This document shows positions 35,297 to 44,404 of a DNA stretch of 50,578 nucleotides, piece by piece. The stretch is from Segetibacter sp. GTDB taxonomy: Bacteria; Bacteroidota; Bacteroidia; Chitinophagales; Chitinophagaceae. A program made the position numbers and the translations under genes. Numbering within the stretch: position 1 is the stretch's first letter; each line of letters begins with the position of its first letter. Below the pieces are notes generated by a model that ran no database searches, had not been told where the DNA came from, and saw nothing but the letters and a program-made list of their open reading frames with translations. Where the stretch lies: positions 1-50,578 of the forward strand of contig NZ_JAOQAH010000033.1 of the NCBI RefSeq assembly GCF_025963695.1, written 5' to 3'.

Positions 35297-37252
35297 TTAA
35301 ATATTTCTTCCACTATATAGCTGTGGAAGCCATACAGCAAATGTTGATTTTTCTTTTCCATTTCCTGCCGAAGCATAATCAACCAAAGTGATTTCAATGG
35401 GATTTGCTGCTGCTTCTGCATAAGACTCCGGAATGAACATAGCTGAGTATGTCATCCATAAATTGTCGTCGTTTGCATGGGTGACGCGTTTTAGGTCAAC
35501 GTATCCGTCTTTTGTTGTAACCGGCTTGTTTACAGTGCTAAGGTGAGGACCTTTGAGACGCGAATCACGCGCCAAAACAATAGGGCCCCGAGAGATAGCA
35601 GCAAACTTTTGATCACCACCCTGCAGTTCTACACGACCCCGCATATCCAATTCAAGAGCAACTACATCATTCGATGTCCATTCCCTTTTAATTTCGAGAT
35701 ACTTACCTGGCATTATGTCCGAAACTTCTTTATTATTCACCGTTACCTTACTCATCTTACTCCACTCCGGAATTCTTAGCCGAAGTGTCATTTCCTCACT
35801 TCTGCCGAGAGCCAAAGTAATATGTATACTTCCTGAAACCGGGTAGTTTGTATTTTGAATAAGGGTTACTTTTTTACCTTTTGGCGTCTTCAGTTCATAT
35901 GATCCTTCTACATAAAAATTAACAGACAATCCATTATCCATTGACATCACCGTGGTAAGCGGCAAAGTAAACTGGCCTCGTGGACCACTGGCATCACAAC
36001 AATTTAAACTCATGCCGCATTGTCCGCTGCCCGGTAGTCTTTGCCCGGCTAACGGTGTATATTTTGCCCAGCCAGCCGCATCTGCACTTAACGAGCCTAG
36101 AAGGGAATTATAATACGAACGTTCAATTTCGTCGGCGTATTTAGCAGCGCCTGAGAGACGCAATAACTGATGGTTCAATTTTATCCAGGTAGCAGTAACA
36201 CACGTTTCCTGAAAATGGGCGACAGGCCCGGTTTGCAACTTCTTGCCTCCAAACCACATTTCTTCTGATGCGCCTGAACCTGCAATATTTATTTCGGTGT
36301 CCTTAATATTTTGCCACGTTTTCTCTACAGCTTCTTTAAAGTCCGCCTTTCCCGTTAAGCGATATAGTTCGAGGAGGCCTTCGTAGCAAGACATCATCTC
36401 ATACGCTTTTTGCCCTTGCTCCCAGCTATACCAACTCTTAGGTTTCGGAAACCGCTCGCCAACATTTTCAGCGGCTTTGCTTATCAGTTTTGGGCCAGCC
36501 TCAGTTTCCCATTGTTTTACGATTGTTTCTGCGAATGACAAATATTTTTTATCGCCGGTTCTGCTATATAACCTCACAATTGGCTCCAGCACAGACGACG
36601 CAGCCATACCACGATAATTTCCTTTATTTACAATGATGCCGTCTTTATCATTAATTTCTTTTATTAAATGATCTGCTAATTTTACGGCTGCACGTAAGCT
36701 TGTCTTATCATTGGTCAGGTCGTAGTAGTCAAGCAATCCAAGCAGGCAATATTTTCTACCCCAGATATCCCACTGCTCCAGCCGGTTTTCTTTCTTATAA
36801 TTTCCGATATAACCATCTTCTGTTTGAGTCGACAACAATCCCTGAACCGCTGAATCCAACACTTTTTTTAGTTTTGGCTCAGGACGATAACGATAGGCTA
36901 AAACTGCCGAGGTAAACCATTTTCCCCAAAACTCGGTTTGCCACATTCGTGTTTCTGTTCTATGCTTAAAAGGTTCAACCAATTCATCCACGCTTTGCGC
37001 CAGTACCCGGTTCTCGTAAGACAGATCCAGTTTTTTACCTACATAATCTTTCATAGCCGCACGATCACCTGCGGATAGTTTATCGGTAACCGCAGGTTTT
37101 ACTAACGTTCCTGCAGGTGCAAACCCGAAACCCTGCTCACCAAAAATGTAACCGGGAGCAAACATTAACCCCGCTCCTACTAACCCACCGTTTCGCAAAA
37201 AATTCCTCCTTGAAGAATTTGAATTGGCCATTTTGTGATCTATTTCTTTCAT
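35297..37252 (-). CDS. GH127-type beta-L-arabinofuranosidase
   Basis: A 651-residue protein of the DUF1680/GH127 group. A Tat-like signal is visible: SSRRNFLRNGGLVGAGLMFA (about residues 13-32). An alpha/alpha barrel follows, with TQTEDGYIGNY, RKYCLLGLLDYYDLT, YSWEQGQKAYEMMSCYEG and ETCVTATWIKLNHQLLRLSG. The motif LNCCDASGPRG (Cys418-Cys419) corresponds to the zinc-cysteine site that provides the nucleophile in the family. Beta-sandwich domains make up the C-terminus. It would release L-arabinofuranose from side chains. It is the first gene after the repeat pair at 37345-37476 and heads a cluster with EEP and GH99-like genes. Relatives GH137/GH146 have similar folds, so exact family is not certain. 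Confidence 0.8.
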   Translation of the reverse strand: MKEIDHKMANSNSSRRNFLRNGGLVGAGLMFAPGYIFGEQGFGFAPAGTLVKPAVTDKLSAGDRAAMKDYVGKKLDLSYENRVLAQSVDELVEPFKHRTETRMWQTEFWGKWFTSAVLAYRYRPEPKLKKVLDSAVQGLLSTQTEDGYIGNYKKENRLEQWDIWGRKYCLLGLLDYYDLTNDKTSLRAAVKLADHLIKEINDKDGIIVNKGNYRGMAASSVLEPIVRLYSRTGDKKYLSFAETIVKQWETEAGPKLISKAAENVGERFPKPKSWYSWEQGQKAYEMMSCYEGLLELYRLTGKADFKEAVEKTWQNIKDTEINIAGSGASEEMWFGGKKLQTGPVAHFQETCVTATWIKLNHQLLRLSGAAKYADEIERSYYNSLLGSLSADAAGWAKYTPLAGQRLPGSGQCGMSLNCCDASGPRGQFTLPLTTVMSMDNGLSVNFYVEGSYELKTPKGKKVTLIQNTNYPVSGSIHITLALGRSEEMTLRLRIPEWSKMSKVTVNNKEVSDIMPGKYLEIKREWTSNDVVALELDMRGRVELQGGDQKFAAISRGPIVLARDSRLKGPHLSTVNKPVTTKDGYVDLKRVTHANDDNLWMTYSAMFIPESYAEAAANPIEITLVDYASAGNGKEKSTFAVWLPQLYSGRNI

Positions 37253-37344
37253 TTTTAAAATTGTTGATACTCCTCTTTAAAAGTCTCTTTCTTTGGATCG
37301 GTTACCAGTTTTTTTTTATTGCCAGCTTCGGCATTTCATGGCCT

Positions 37345-37368
37345 CATCGTTGTGTCACTCCCTTGTAC
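37345..37368 (-). repeat. Interspersed repeat copy
   Basis: On the minus strand it reads AAGGGAGTGACACAACGATG next to GTAC, followed by GAAGCTGGCAATAAAAAA and then CTGGTAACC, matching the downstream block of other copies. It faces away from the copy at 37453. Confidence 0.8.
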
Positions 37369-37452
37369 TGATCTACCTAAAGCAACTTTTCACCAATGAT
37401 TTGACGACATTTTAAACCTTCTGCACCCGCGTTGTTGAAAAAAGAATGAACA

Positions 37453-37476
37453 GTACAAGAGTGCGACGCAACGGCT
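37453..37476 (+). repeat. Interspersed repeat copy (GTGCGACGCAACG subtype)
   Basis: Reads AAGAGTGCGACGCAACGGCTG in part, next to GTAC, and is followed by CTGATGGTTACCGCAAAAAA, a diverged version of the downstream block. With the copy at 37345-37368 it forms a back-to-back pair in the 351-bp gap between GH127 and the phosphoesterase gene. Confidence 0.7.
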
Positions 37477-37603
37477 GCCAAATTGTAAAACAACTGATGG
37501 TTACCGCAAAAAAATAACCGCCGTTTTAAAAACATTCTTAGCAGAAGGTTACGGTCGTTTGATAAGAAAAGGTGATTTTTCCGCTGACCTTATACCAATA
37601 GTA

Positions 37604-38572
37604 TTAATTTTTGCCGGTAATAAAAGTTACATCGTTAAATGAAAATTGAGACGAATCTGTTTTGGTTATTTTATAATAGGGAGAATACATTTTAGCCCCA
37701 ATTGTACCGGCTTTTGAATCTATATCCAACAACCTGAGATATCCTCCACCGGCATCCTGGCCCTGGTAATCCTGCAATACCTGGTATATTTTATTACCCT
37801 TTACACCTTCATCAATGCGCCAGGCAGATGTGCCAACGTGGCCGCTTAAAACCATGAGTATGTTTGGCTGCACTTTTATTAATTGATCGTAAATCGCCTG
37901 GTTGGTAAGATTACCATAACCGGCGTTGGTTTGATTGATCGTTCCTTTTGTCGTGAGATGAAAATGGGTAATGATAATGACATTATAACTTGGATGTTCA
38001 GCAATCACTTTGTTTGCCCAGTCAATCGGCCCCTGCCTTGCTTCGAATTCAAGACTTACTACCATCCAATATAAACCCCCAGCTCTAAAGGTATAATAGG
38101 CGTTGTCACTCTTGCCTTCTTCATACCGGCCACGCTGATGCGTAAACCTGCTTACAGGAAAATAGTCGTTAAACTTTGTGGTAATTCTAAGGTTGGCATT
38201 TACATCTCCCGGAGCAGCACTTCCGCTATGTTCGCCTACAGCATAAGTATCATGATTGCCCAATGCTAAAGCATAAGGAAGCCCACTCCTATCGAGAATA
38301 TCAAACCCTTCGCTTGCTTTATCCCAATGCTCAAAATTGTTATAATCAACTATGTCTCCTACGTGTAACACCATGGGGAAGTTCAACGAGTCTTTGCTTT
38401 GTTTGAGCCAATTTACCTGGCTGTAAAACATTTCGGGTTTTTGATTTACTTCTACCTGCGTGTCGGGAAAAACCGGCAGCACAAACTTTTGTGCGAACGA
38501 TGATTTGTTATTGATAAAAAGTAAAGAAGCCGTTATAAAAAGATGTACCGCTTTTAGTTGTTTAAGATTCAT
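37604..38572 (-). CDS. Secreted calcineurin-like metallophosphoesterase
   Basis: A 322-residue protein with a signal peptide (1-27, ending SSFAQ). Metallophosphoesterase motifs appear in order: FPDTQ (Asp, with Thr-Gln in place of the usual x-His), GDIVDYNNFEHW, GNHDTY, ITHFH and SGHVG. These bind two metal ions. The gene lies 111 bp after susD and before the repeat pair, so it is probably transcribed with the SusCD genes, with a long hairpin in between. It may dephosphorylate a phosphorylated glycan, a nucleotide or a glycerophosphodiester; the sequence does not say which. Confidence 0.85.
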   Translation of the reverse strand: MNLKQLKAVHLFITASLLFINNKSSFAQKFVLPVFPDTQVEVNQKPEMFYSQVNWLKQSKDSLNFPMVLHVGDIVDYNNFEHWDKASEGFDILDRSGLPYALALGNHDTYAVGEHSGSAAPGDVNANLRITTKFNDYFPVSRFTHQRGRYEEGKSDNAYYTFRAGGLYWMVVSLEFEARQGPIDWANKVIAEHPSYNVIIITHFHLTTKGTINQTNAGYGNLTNQAIYDQLIKVQPNILMVLSGHVGTSAWRIDEGVKGNKIYQVLQDYQGQDAGGGYLRLLDIDSKAGTIGAKMYSPYYKITKTDSSQFSFNDVTFITGKN

Positions 38573-38616
38573 TCTAACTTTTTAGATTTTCGCTGATGCG
38601 CTTACCTTTTTTCAGT

Positions 38617-38662
38617 TTGCTGAGAATAGCATTTTTCTATTAAAAATCGCCATTCTCAGCAA
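38617..38662 (-). promoter_or_regulatory. 46-nt hairpin between susD and phosphoesterase gene
   Basis: TTGCTGAGAAT (38617-38627) and ATTCTCAGCAA (38652-38662) are perfect 11-bp inverted repeats. The inner AAAAAT/ATTTTT also pairs, after a small internal loop. It begins 22 bp after the susD stop. It may be a partial terminator or an mRNA stabiliser that sets SusCD above the downstream genes. Confidence 0.6.
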
Positions 38663-38683
38663 TTATTGAATTACCTATTTTGC

Positions 38684-40444
38684 TTACCAACCGGCATTCT
38701 GAGTCAGAGAAGGCACTTTAGTAATTTCGCTTAATGGAATAGGAAAAAGTAAGAATTTATCTTCCCACGATTTTCTATTTATTGTTACAATTCGCTTGTT
38801 TGTCAAGGTGCCGTTGCTTTGTTTTGCCCATTCCATACCGGTTGTTACTTTACCAACATTTTTCAATATCAACCAGCGACGCATGTCGTAAAAGCGGTTT
38901 TCTTCAAGTGCAAATTCAACCCGTCTTTCGCGTCTTAGTCTTTCACGCATTGCATCTTTACTTAAGCCAGCAGGTAGAGCAGGCATTTGAGCCCTGGCTC
39001 TTACAGTATTTACTGCGTCGTACACCTCTGAAGTTGGTCCATTCGCTTCGTTTTCAGCTTCTGCAAAATTTAAATATATTTCGGCGAACCTAAAAGTTTT
39101 GTAAGAGGCAGTGCCCTCTGCTGCTGATCTAACTTTAGGATCCACAAACTTTCTCATGTAATATCCCGTTGGTGTTCTTTGTTTAATGCCCGAAATACCA
39201 TGCTTTCCACCTTTAAAAGCTTCGATATAAGTTTCAACCCCTTTTATATTACCATAGTAAGCGCCGTTGTACCAAACAGTCGCATAAAATCGTGGATCAC
39301 GGTTTAGATATGGCTTTTGATCGTCGTACCCTGACACAGGATTTATAATAGGGTTTAAATGAGCTTCATCGCTATAACCAGTAATAGCTATTTCTCCATT
39401 CTTCATTTCATAGGCATCTACTAACTCCTGCGAAGGACAATTACCGGCTTTTTCCGGACCAAAATCAGGAATCATGTGCATCAGGAACAGAATGTTTCCG
39501 AACCTACGATACGTTTGTCCGGCGTATCCCCAATCATTGATTTCAAATAGCGTTTCTTTATCATTCGGGCTCTGTCCCAGGTCGGGCTTAGAGATAAAAT
39601 AATTCTCATAGTTAGGGAAAAGTCGAAAGCCGTTGGTTGTTAATGCAGTTAGCGCCTGCTTTGAAGCGGCGGCGGCAGTCTGCCATTTAGAAGCATCACC
39701 GGACGGGTTCCATTGCGGACTTGCATTAAACAAAAGAATTTGCGATTTAATTGCATGAGCGACTGCTTTGGTCATTCTTCCCCTTTCAGCTTCAGAAGTT
39801 ACTCTATATGGCAGGTTGGCTTCTGCTATCGCATCGTCACAATCCTTTACAATAAACTTAGCACCTTCTTCAAATGTACTTCTCTTAATATCAGAAAAAT
39901 CCGGTTTTAAAGTAAGATCAGTCGTTACTATTGGCATTGGACCATAGTTTTCTAACAGATCTAAGTAAAACAGCGCTCTTAGTAGTTTCGCTTCTGCAAT
40001 TAATCTACCTCTATAACCTGCTTCTGTAACATTTTTCTCATTTATATTGGCAAGGAAAACATTAGCCCTTCTGATTCCGACCCAATTTCTTTCATACCAT
40101 TTTGTGTCATTATAAGCCAGCGTAGTGCTTCCCTGGTTATCAAATGGATTAGCTGCAGCACTAATATTACCTTCTATATAGTTTGCAACAATAAATGACT
40201 GGGTTGGATAATTACTCTCGTGTGAGTCATCACCAAAAGCAGATAAAAATGTATAATAGTGGTAATTCGCTGCATGCTTGCGCATGCTTTCGTATGTTGT
40301 ATTTAAATAGGCCTCTGTTAACTCCTGCGTGCTAAATGCATCAGCAAGGGTGATCCTTCCATCAGGTGTAATATCGAGTGGGTCTTTTTTACAAGACGAT
40401 AAAATAAATAGGGTTGCAAAGACGGATAAAATAATATATTTCAT
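38684..40444 (-). CDS. SusD/RagB-family glycan-binding lipoprotein
   Basis: About 586 residues from the ATG at 40444; the longer frame overlaps susC and lacks a signal. The lipoprotein signal ends at Cys18 in ILSSCKKDPLDITPDG. SusD features include EAKLLRALFYLDLLENYGPM, a long loop region, RAQMPALPAGLSKDAMRERL, RRERRVEFALEENRFYDMRR and the C-terminal FPIPLSEI...TQNAGW. It is longer than the SusD at 23770, as in the branch that binds larger or more complex glycans. It starts 19 bp after its SusC partner. Confidence 0.95.
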   Translation of the reverse strand: MKYIILSVFATLFILSSCKKDPLDITPDGRITLADAFSTQELTEAYLNTTYESMRKHAANYHYYTFLSAFGDDSHESNYPTQSFIVANYIEGNISAAANPFDNQGSTTLAYNDTKWYERNWVGIRRANVFLANINEKNVTEAGYRGRLIAEAKLLRALFYLDLLENYGPMPIVTTDLTLKPDFSDIKRSTFEEGAKFIVKDCDDAIAEANLPYRVTSEAERGRMTKAVAHAIKSQILLFNASPQWNPSGDASKWQTAAAASKQALTALTTNGFRLFPNYENYFISKPDLGQSPNDKETLFEINDWGYAGQTYRRFGNILFLMHMIPDFGPEKAGNCPSQELVDAYEMKNGEIAITGYSDEAHLNPIINPVSGYDDQKPYLNRDPRFYATVWYNGAYYGNIKGVETYIEAFKGGKHGISGIKQRTPTGYYMRKFVDPKVRSAAEGTASYKTFRFAEIYLNFAEAENEANGPTSEVYDAVNTVRARAQMPALPAGLSKDAMRERLRRERRVEFALEENRFYDMRRWLILKNVGKVTTGMEWAKQSNGTLTNKRIVTINRKSWEDKFLLFPIPLSEITKVPSLTQNAGW

Positions 40445-40463
40445 AATATAATTGTAAATGGAA

Positions 40464-43400
40464 TTAAAAGTTAACGTTGAAGCCGGCATTGAAGACCTTG
40501 TAAACAGGATATGAGTTGATGTTGCTTATTTCCGGGTCCCAATCCTTCTGAGCCAATTTATCCCATGTAATCAAATTAAGCCCGTTAACATATAATCTAA
40601 CACCCTTTATCCCTAATCTACCCGTTAATGAAGTAGGAAAAGAATAACCTATTTCCAGGTTTTTAAGCCTTACGTAAGATTTGTTCTCATTAAAGTATGT
40701 ACTGTTTACATGGCTCGAAGCTGGTGTAAGAGTTAACGCAGGGTAACGGATATCATATCCTGATGCTGCTCTTTCCGGCGTCCAGGCTTGTGTATGCCTT
40801 TGTCTAAAATCATCAATTTCCCATGGTCCCAGTAGTCCGCTTACGTCGAAAGCAGCCTGAAATAAAAATGAAACATCAATATTTTTATAATTAATGTTAG
40901 CAGCAGCTCCCCAGGTATATCTCGGAACACTAGATCCGCCAATTGGCATAGCATCTCTTGCATCAATAATTTTGTCGCCATTCAGGTCATCAAATTTCAA
41001 ATCTCCCGGCCTTGGCACTCTTCCCTGGTATTTAACACCATACTTGTCAATTTCCTCCTGGCTATTAAAAAACCCTAAAGAGCGGTAACCGAATTGTTGA
41101 CCAATTTGATATCCGGTAGTTCTATAACGAGAAGCATAGTCTGAAGCCAATTGAACTTCATCATTAAACACAATTACATTACTGGCATAGTTGAAATTAA
41201 GTTTCGTTAAAATCGATACCCCAGACCTAAACCTTTTCTGATAATCTAATTGTAATTCATAACCCTGGTTTTCGATTACGCCGATATTTGAAGGAGCAAG
41301 TGATGAAGCAGGCACACCAATAATCATCGGGATGGAACCTCTGTATATAAGTACGTTGTCACGCTTTTCCTTGAAAAAATCAGCGGTAAAAGTCAGGCTA
41401 TTAAATAAGCCTAATTCTAAACCTACATTCAATTTCCTGGCTACTTCCCATTGTACATTCGGATTGCCATAAAAAGACTCCTGTATGTTTGCGCCTCTTC
41501 CTAACGTTGCGGAATAACTGCCTCCTCCACGTTTAATTTCGTCCAGGTACAAAAACCTCCTGTCGCCTAAAAGGTCTCCACCAACTGAACCATAAGATCC
41601 TCTTAATTTCAGAAGGTTCACGGAAGTCTTAAGCTTTTCAAAGAAATCCTCGTTTTGAATATTCCAACCTGCAGACACGGATGGGAAGAAGCCGTAACGG
41701 CGACCTTTTGCAAATTGTTCAGAACCATTATAGCCTGCGTTAAATTCTGCAATATACCTGTTATCATAGGCGTAAGTAGCCCTCGTTGCCAAACCTCTTA
41801 CATTAAACGGTAATGCATCATTAGGTTTAATCAATGTTTGTTGAGTTGCGAGTACTAATCCTGTAAATGTATGTTTTGCATTGAAGGTGCGGTTGTAGTT
41901 AATCTGAAACTGTGAATTATAAAATGACTGAAACTGGGCAGAAATACTTGTACTAAGCGGAGTGTTATCGAAATCCGTACGGGTTCTTTGATAAGTAACA
42001 GAATCTCTTCCATCCGCTGTTCTGGTGTTTGGATCAATAACTTGTACCCAATACTGATATTGTTGTGAAGCATTTAGAAAATGTATAGTACGGGTATCAA
42101 AAGATAGCATAACCCTCGCTGATAACCCTTTAGTTATGAAGTTCAAATCCTGATTTAATCCCCAGCTTGCTGTTAGATTACTTCTGCTTTCCTTTCGATA
42201 ACCTGTTCTATTCATTTCGCCCCATGGAGATTCTCCATAATTGCCTCCACCCACCAATACCTGGCCATTTGGGGTTAAAGGACCAGGTTGAATAGTTGGC
42301 CATTTATTTAATATTCGGCTTACAATTTCGCCTGTTGCTGTACTGTTATTAAAACGTGCCTCTACAAATGGCCCATTCACTTTTTCGAGGCTACCGGCTA
42401 CATTTAAAAACATTTTTAAACTTTTTGCCTTATTTAAAGTAGCATCAATATTTGATCTGAAATTGTATCGCTTCATGTATTGTGAAGGATCATAGGCCGT
42501 AACGCTTGGATCTATATTCCACTGACCACTTTGATCGAGATAACCCACATTTACAAAATAGCCAACATTAGCTCCTTTACCATTTATCGTCAAATTGTAC
42601 CGTGTTTGCGGAACCCATTGCTTCAACAGCATATCTACCCAGTTATTATTTGGATACACATTCGGTTGGTCCTGTAATCTATAACGGTCTAAAGCGTAGG
42701 CTGAATAAGGTGGAGCATTGTTTGTTGAAGGGTTAGGAAAATCATTTTTCCAGGCCTGGTTTTTTAATTGCGCCCATTCAAAAGAATTTACTGTTGTTGG
42801 ACGACGAGTGAAACCTTGAATACCTCTTTCAACAGTCATTCCTATTGTGGGAATAGTTTCAGTACCTCTTTTCGTGGTAACCAGGATTACCCCATTTGCG
42901 CCTCTCACCCCAAATAAGGCTGTTGAAGATGCATCCTTTAATATTGATACAGACTCTACTTCATTTGGATCAATGGCAGTAAGCTCTCTTTCAACACCAT
43001 CCACCAGTATTAGTGGAGAGGATCCATTAACCGTACCCCTGCCGCGCATAAATAACAACGTTGCATCCCTACCTGGCTCACCTGATGTTTGTTGAGCAAA
43101 AAGCCCCGGAAGCCGACCAGCCAAAGTCACAGCAAGGTTTGCCGCCGGACTTTGCTTAATCTCTTTGGTGCTAATGGTTGAAATAGCACCGGTTAACGTA
43201 GCTTTCTTCTGTCTTCCATAAGCCACCACAACTACCTGCTCAAGCGATTCAGATGATGGGGTCATTATAATATTCAAAAACATTTCCCCTTTTACGGGTA
43301 CTTCTTTTTTCGTAAAACCTACATTACTAAAAACAAGTGTACCGTTTGAAGGTACTGAAATACTGAATTCTCCTGCCTCATTTGTACTGGTTCCTGAGGA

Positions 43401-43604
43401 GCCTCCCTGTACCACAACACTTACGCCAGAAAGAGGCAAATCAGCCTCATCTTTGACCAAGCCTTTCATCGTGACGTTCTGTGAAAAAAGACTAGATGTA
43501 GTAAAAAAAAAGGTGGTAATCAGGAAAAGTAATTTAAAAGGGTCGAATAGCCTTTGTGAAGACAAAGACTTGCTATACATTTTTTTTAGTAATTCTACAT
43601 TCAT
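40464..43604 (-). CDS. SusC/RagA-family TonB-dependent outer-membrane transporter
   Basis: About 1046 residues from the ATG at 43604; the longer frame adds 9 residues and would start upstream of the predicted transcription start. A hydrophobic signal (about 24-42) ends SSLFSQ. It is followed by a carboxypeptidase-regulatory-like domain (GLVKDEADLPLSGVSVVVQG), a TonB-box-like EQVVVVAYGRQKKATLTGAI and the plug (SVSILKDASSTALFGVRGAN). The beta-barrel ends in VYKVFNAGFNVNF. It pairs with the SusD 19 bp downstream. It differs strongly from the first SusC in the window, so the two systems probably take up different oligosaccharides. It heads the second operon, with a promoter-like box just upstream. 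Confidence 0.96.
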   Translation of the reverse strand: MNVELLKKMYSKSLSSQRLFDPFKLLFLITTFFFTTSSLFSQNVTMKGLVKDEADLPLSGVSVVVQGGSSGTSTNEAGEFSISVPSNGTLVFSNVGFTKKEVPVKGEMFLNIIMTPSSESLEQVVVVAYGRQKKATLTGAISTISTKEIKQSPAANLAVTLAGRLPGLFAQQTSGEPGRDATLLFMRGRGTVNGSSPLILVDGVERELTAIDPNEVESVSILKDASSTALFGVRGANGVILVTTKRGTETIPTIGMTVERGIQGFTRRPTTVNSFEWAQLKNQAWKNDFPNPSTNNAPPYSAYALDRYRLQDQPNVYPNNNWVDMLLKQWVPQTRYNLTINGKGANVGYFVNVGYLDQSGQWNIDPSVTAYDPSQYMKRYNFRSNIDATLNKAKSLKMFLNVAGSLEKVNGPFVEARFNNSTATGEIVSRILNKWPTIQPGPLTPNGQVLVGGGNYGESPWGEMNRTGYRKESRSNLTASWGLNQDLNFITKGLSARVMLSFDTRTIHFLNASQQYQYWVQVIDPNTRTADGRDSVTYQRTRTDFDNTPLSTSISAQFQSFYNSQFQINYNRTFNAKHTFTGLVLATQQTLIKPNDALPFNVRGLATRATYAYDNRYIAEFNAGYNGSEQFAKGRRYGFFPSVSAGWNIQNEDFFEKLKTSVNLLKLRGSYGSVGGDLLGDRRFLYLDEIKRGGGSYSATLGRGANIQESFYGNPNVQWEVARKLNVGLELGLFNSLTFTADFFKEKRDNVLIYRGSIPMIIGVPASSLAPSNIGVIENQGYELQLDYQKRFRSGVSILTKLNFNYASNVIVFNDEVQLASDYASRYRTTGYQIGQQFGYRSLGFFNSQEEIDKYGVKYQGRVPRPGDLKFDDLNGDKIIDARDAMPIGGSSVPRYTWGAAANINYKNIDVSFLFQAAFDVSGLLGPWEIDDFRQRHTQAWTPERAASGYDIRYPALTLTPASSHVNSTYFNENKSYVRLKNLEIGYSFPTSLTGRLGIKGVRLYVNGLNLITWDKLAQKDWDPEISNINSYPVYKVFNAGFNVNF

Positions 43605-43628
43605 ATGCAATCGTTTAATTTTTACGAC

Positions 43629-43673
43629 CAAACGTATCTACTCTAGCTGAGTACACTGTCCTGCTCTGTCCTG
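43629..43673 (-). promoter_or_regulatory. Promoter-like box and direct repeat upstream of second susC
   Basis: TACGTTTG (minus strand, 43629-43636) matches the Bacteroidota -7 consensus, about 25 bp before the susC ATG. It is identical to the -7 box of the MFS operon. No clear -33 TTTG is present. Instead the heptamer TGTCCTG occurs twice as direct repeats (43657-43663 and 43667-43673), a possible activator site. Confidence 0.4.
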
Positions 43674-44179
43674 AAATATCAAATAAAATAACCTGTTTCT
43701 TTTTTAGTTCAACTTTTACAAGTAATATTTAGTGCGTTAAGTATTGGTTGGTAAAAGTAATAACCTGAAAAAGCGCCATTTCTCCGTTCTTTTTTAAAAT
43801 ATTTATACTTTCTAATTCAACAATTTATAATAACAACTTGAAGGTCAGCACTTGGCAATAATGAAAGCATTCTTTTCGGCATTGAAATATTTCTACCTTA
43901 ACAACTCCTAACTTAGTTATTCTTTCCTCTTTTTTCAAGCCCTTTAATGCTTGAGACAGCGAAAACTACTTTAACAAGGTGTACGTAAAAAAAGATTAGT
44001 GCGTAAAATATGTAATAAACTATTAAAGGTTATTGAAACATATAACGTGCTTGCAAAACGGATAGTAATATTAAATCAGGTGAGTAATGTGCAACTTCAC
44101 TCTGGAGACAAAACAGAAAAAGGCTAGGTGAAGTCCTTCACTTAGATCCAACCATGAACTCGTGTATGAGAGACGTGTG
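43674..44179. other. Gene-free gap upstream of second SusC operon
   Basis: AT-rich DNA without a convincing gene on either strand. Its right end contains a short perfect hairpin, GTGAAG-TC-CTTCAC (near 44129-44142), just before the IS66 relic. I see no repeat copy here. Confidence 0.4.
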
Positions 44180-44404
44180 AAGGGACAATGGGATACCCCA
44201 TTCGTCTTGTTGCAATTGGCCGAAAAAGCTATTTATTCGCAGGAGTCAGGATGCAGCAATGATATACTCCCTTTTTGCCACATGGGAGTACCACAACATA
44301 AATTTATACAACCCGCTAAAAGATGTATTAGAACGAATGCATCTTTATACAACCAGCAACATCGCAGAACTGCTACCACAAGCTGGAAAAAGCCGGAAGC
44401 ATAA
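44180..44404 (+). mobile_element. IS66-family transposase C-terminal relic
   Basis: The plus strand encodes IRLVAIGRKSYLFAG, then after a frameshift MIYSLFATWEYHNINLYNPL and KDVLERMHLYTTSNIAELLP. This is the conserved C-terminal end of IS66 transposases (IRPxAxGRKNYLFAGS ... AAMxYSLxxTCKLHxINP ... ELLPQNWK). Only about the last 70 residues remain, a few bases are missing between the two frames, and the catalytic DDE part is gone. No second end of the element was seen. It is a dead fragment. Confidence 0.8.

Noticed and set aside
44090..44215. Possible group II intron 3' end (domain V/VI-like hairpins) next to the IS66 fragment
   Set aside because: The expected domain V stem could not be folded from the sequence and no reverse transcriptase is present.
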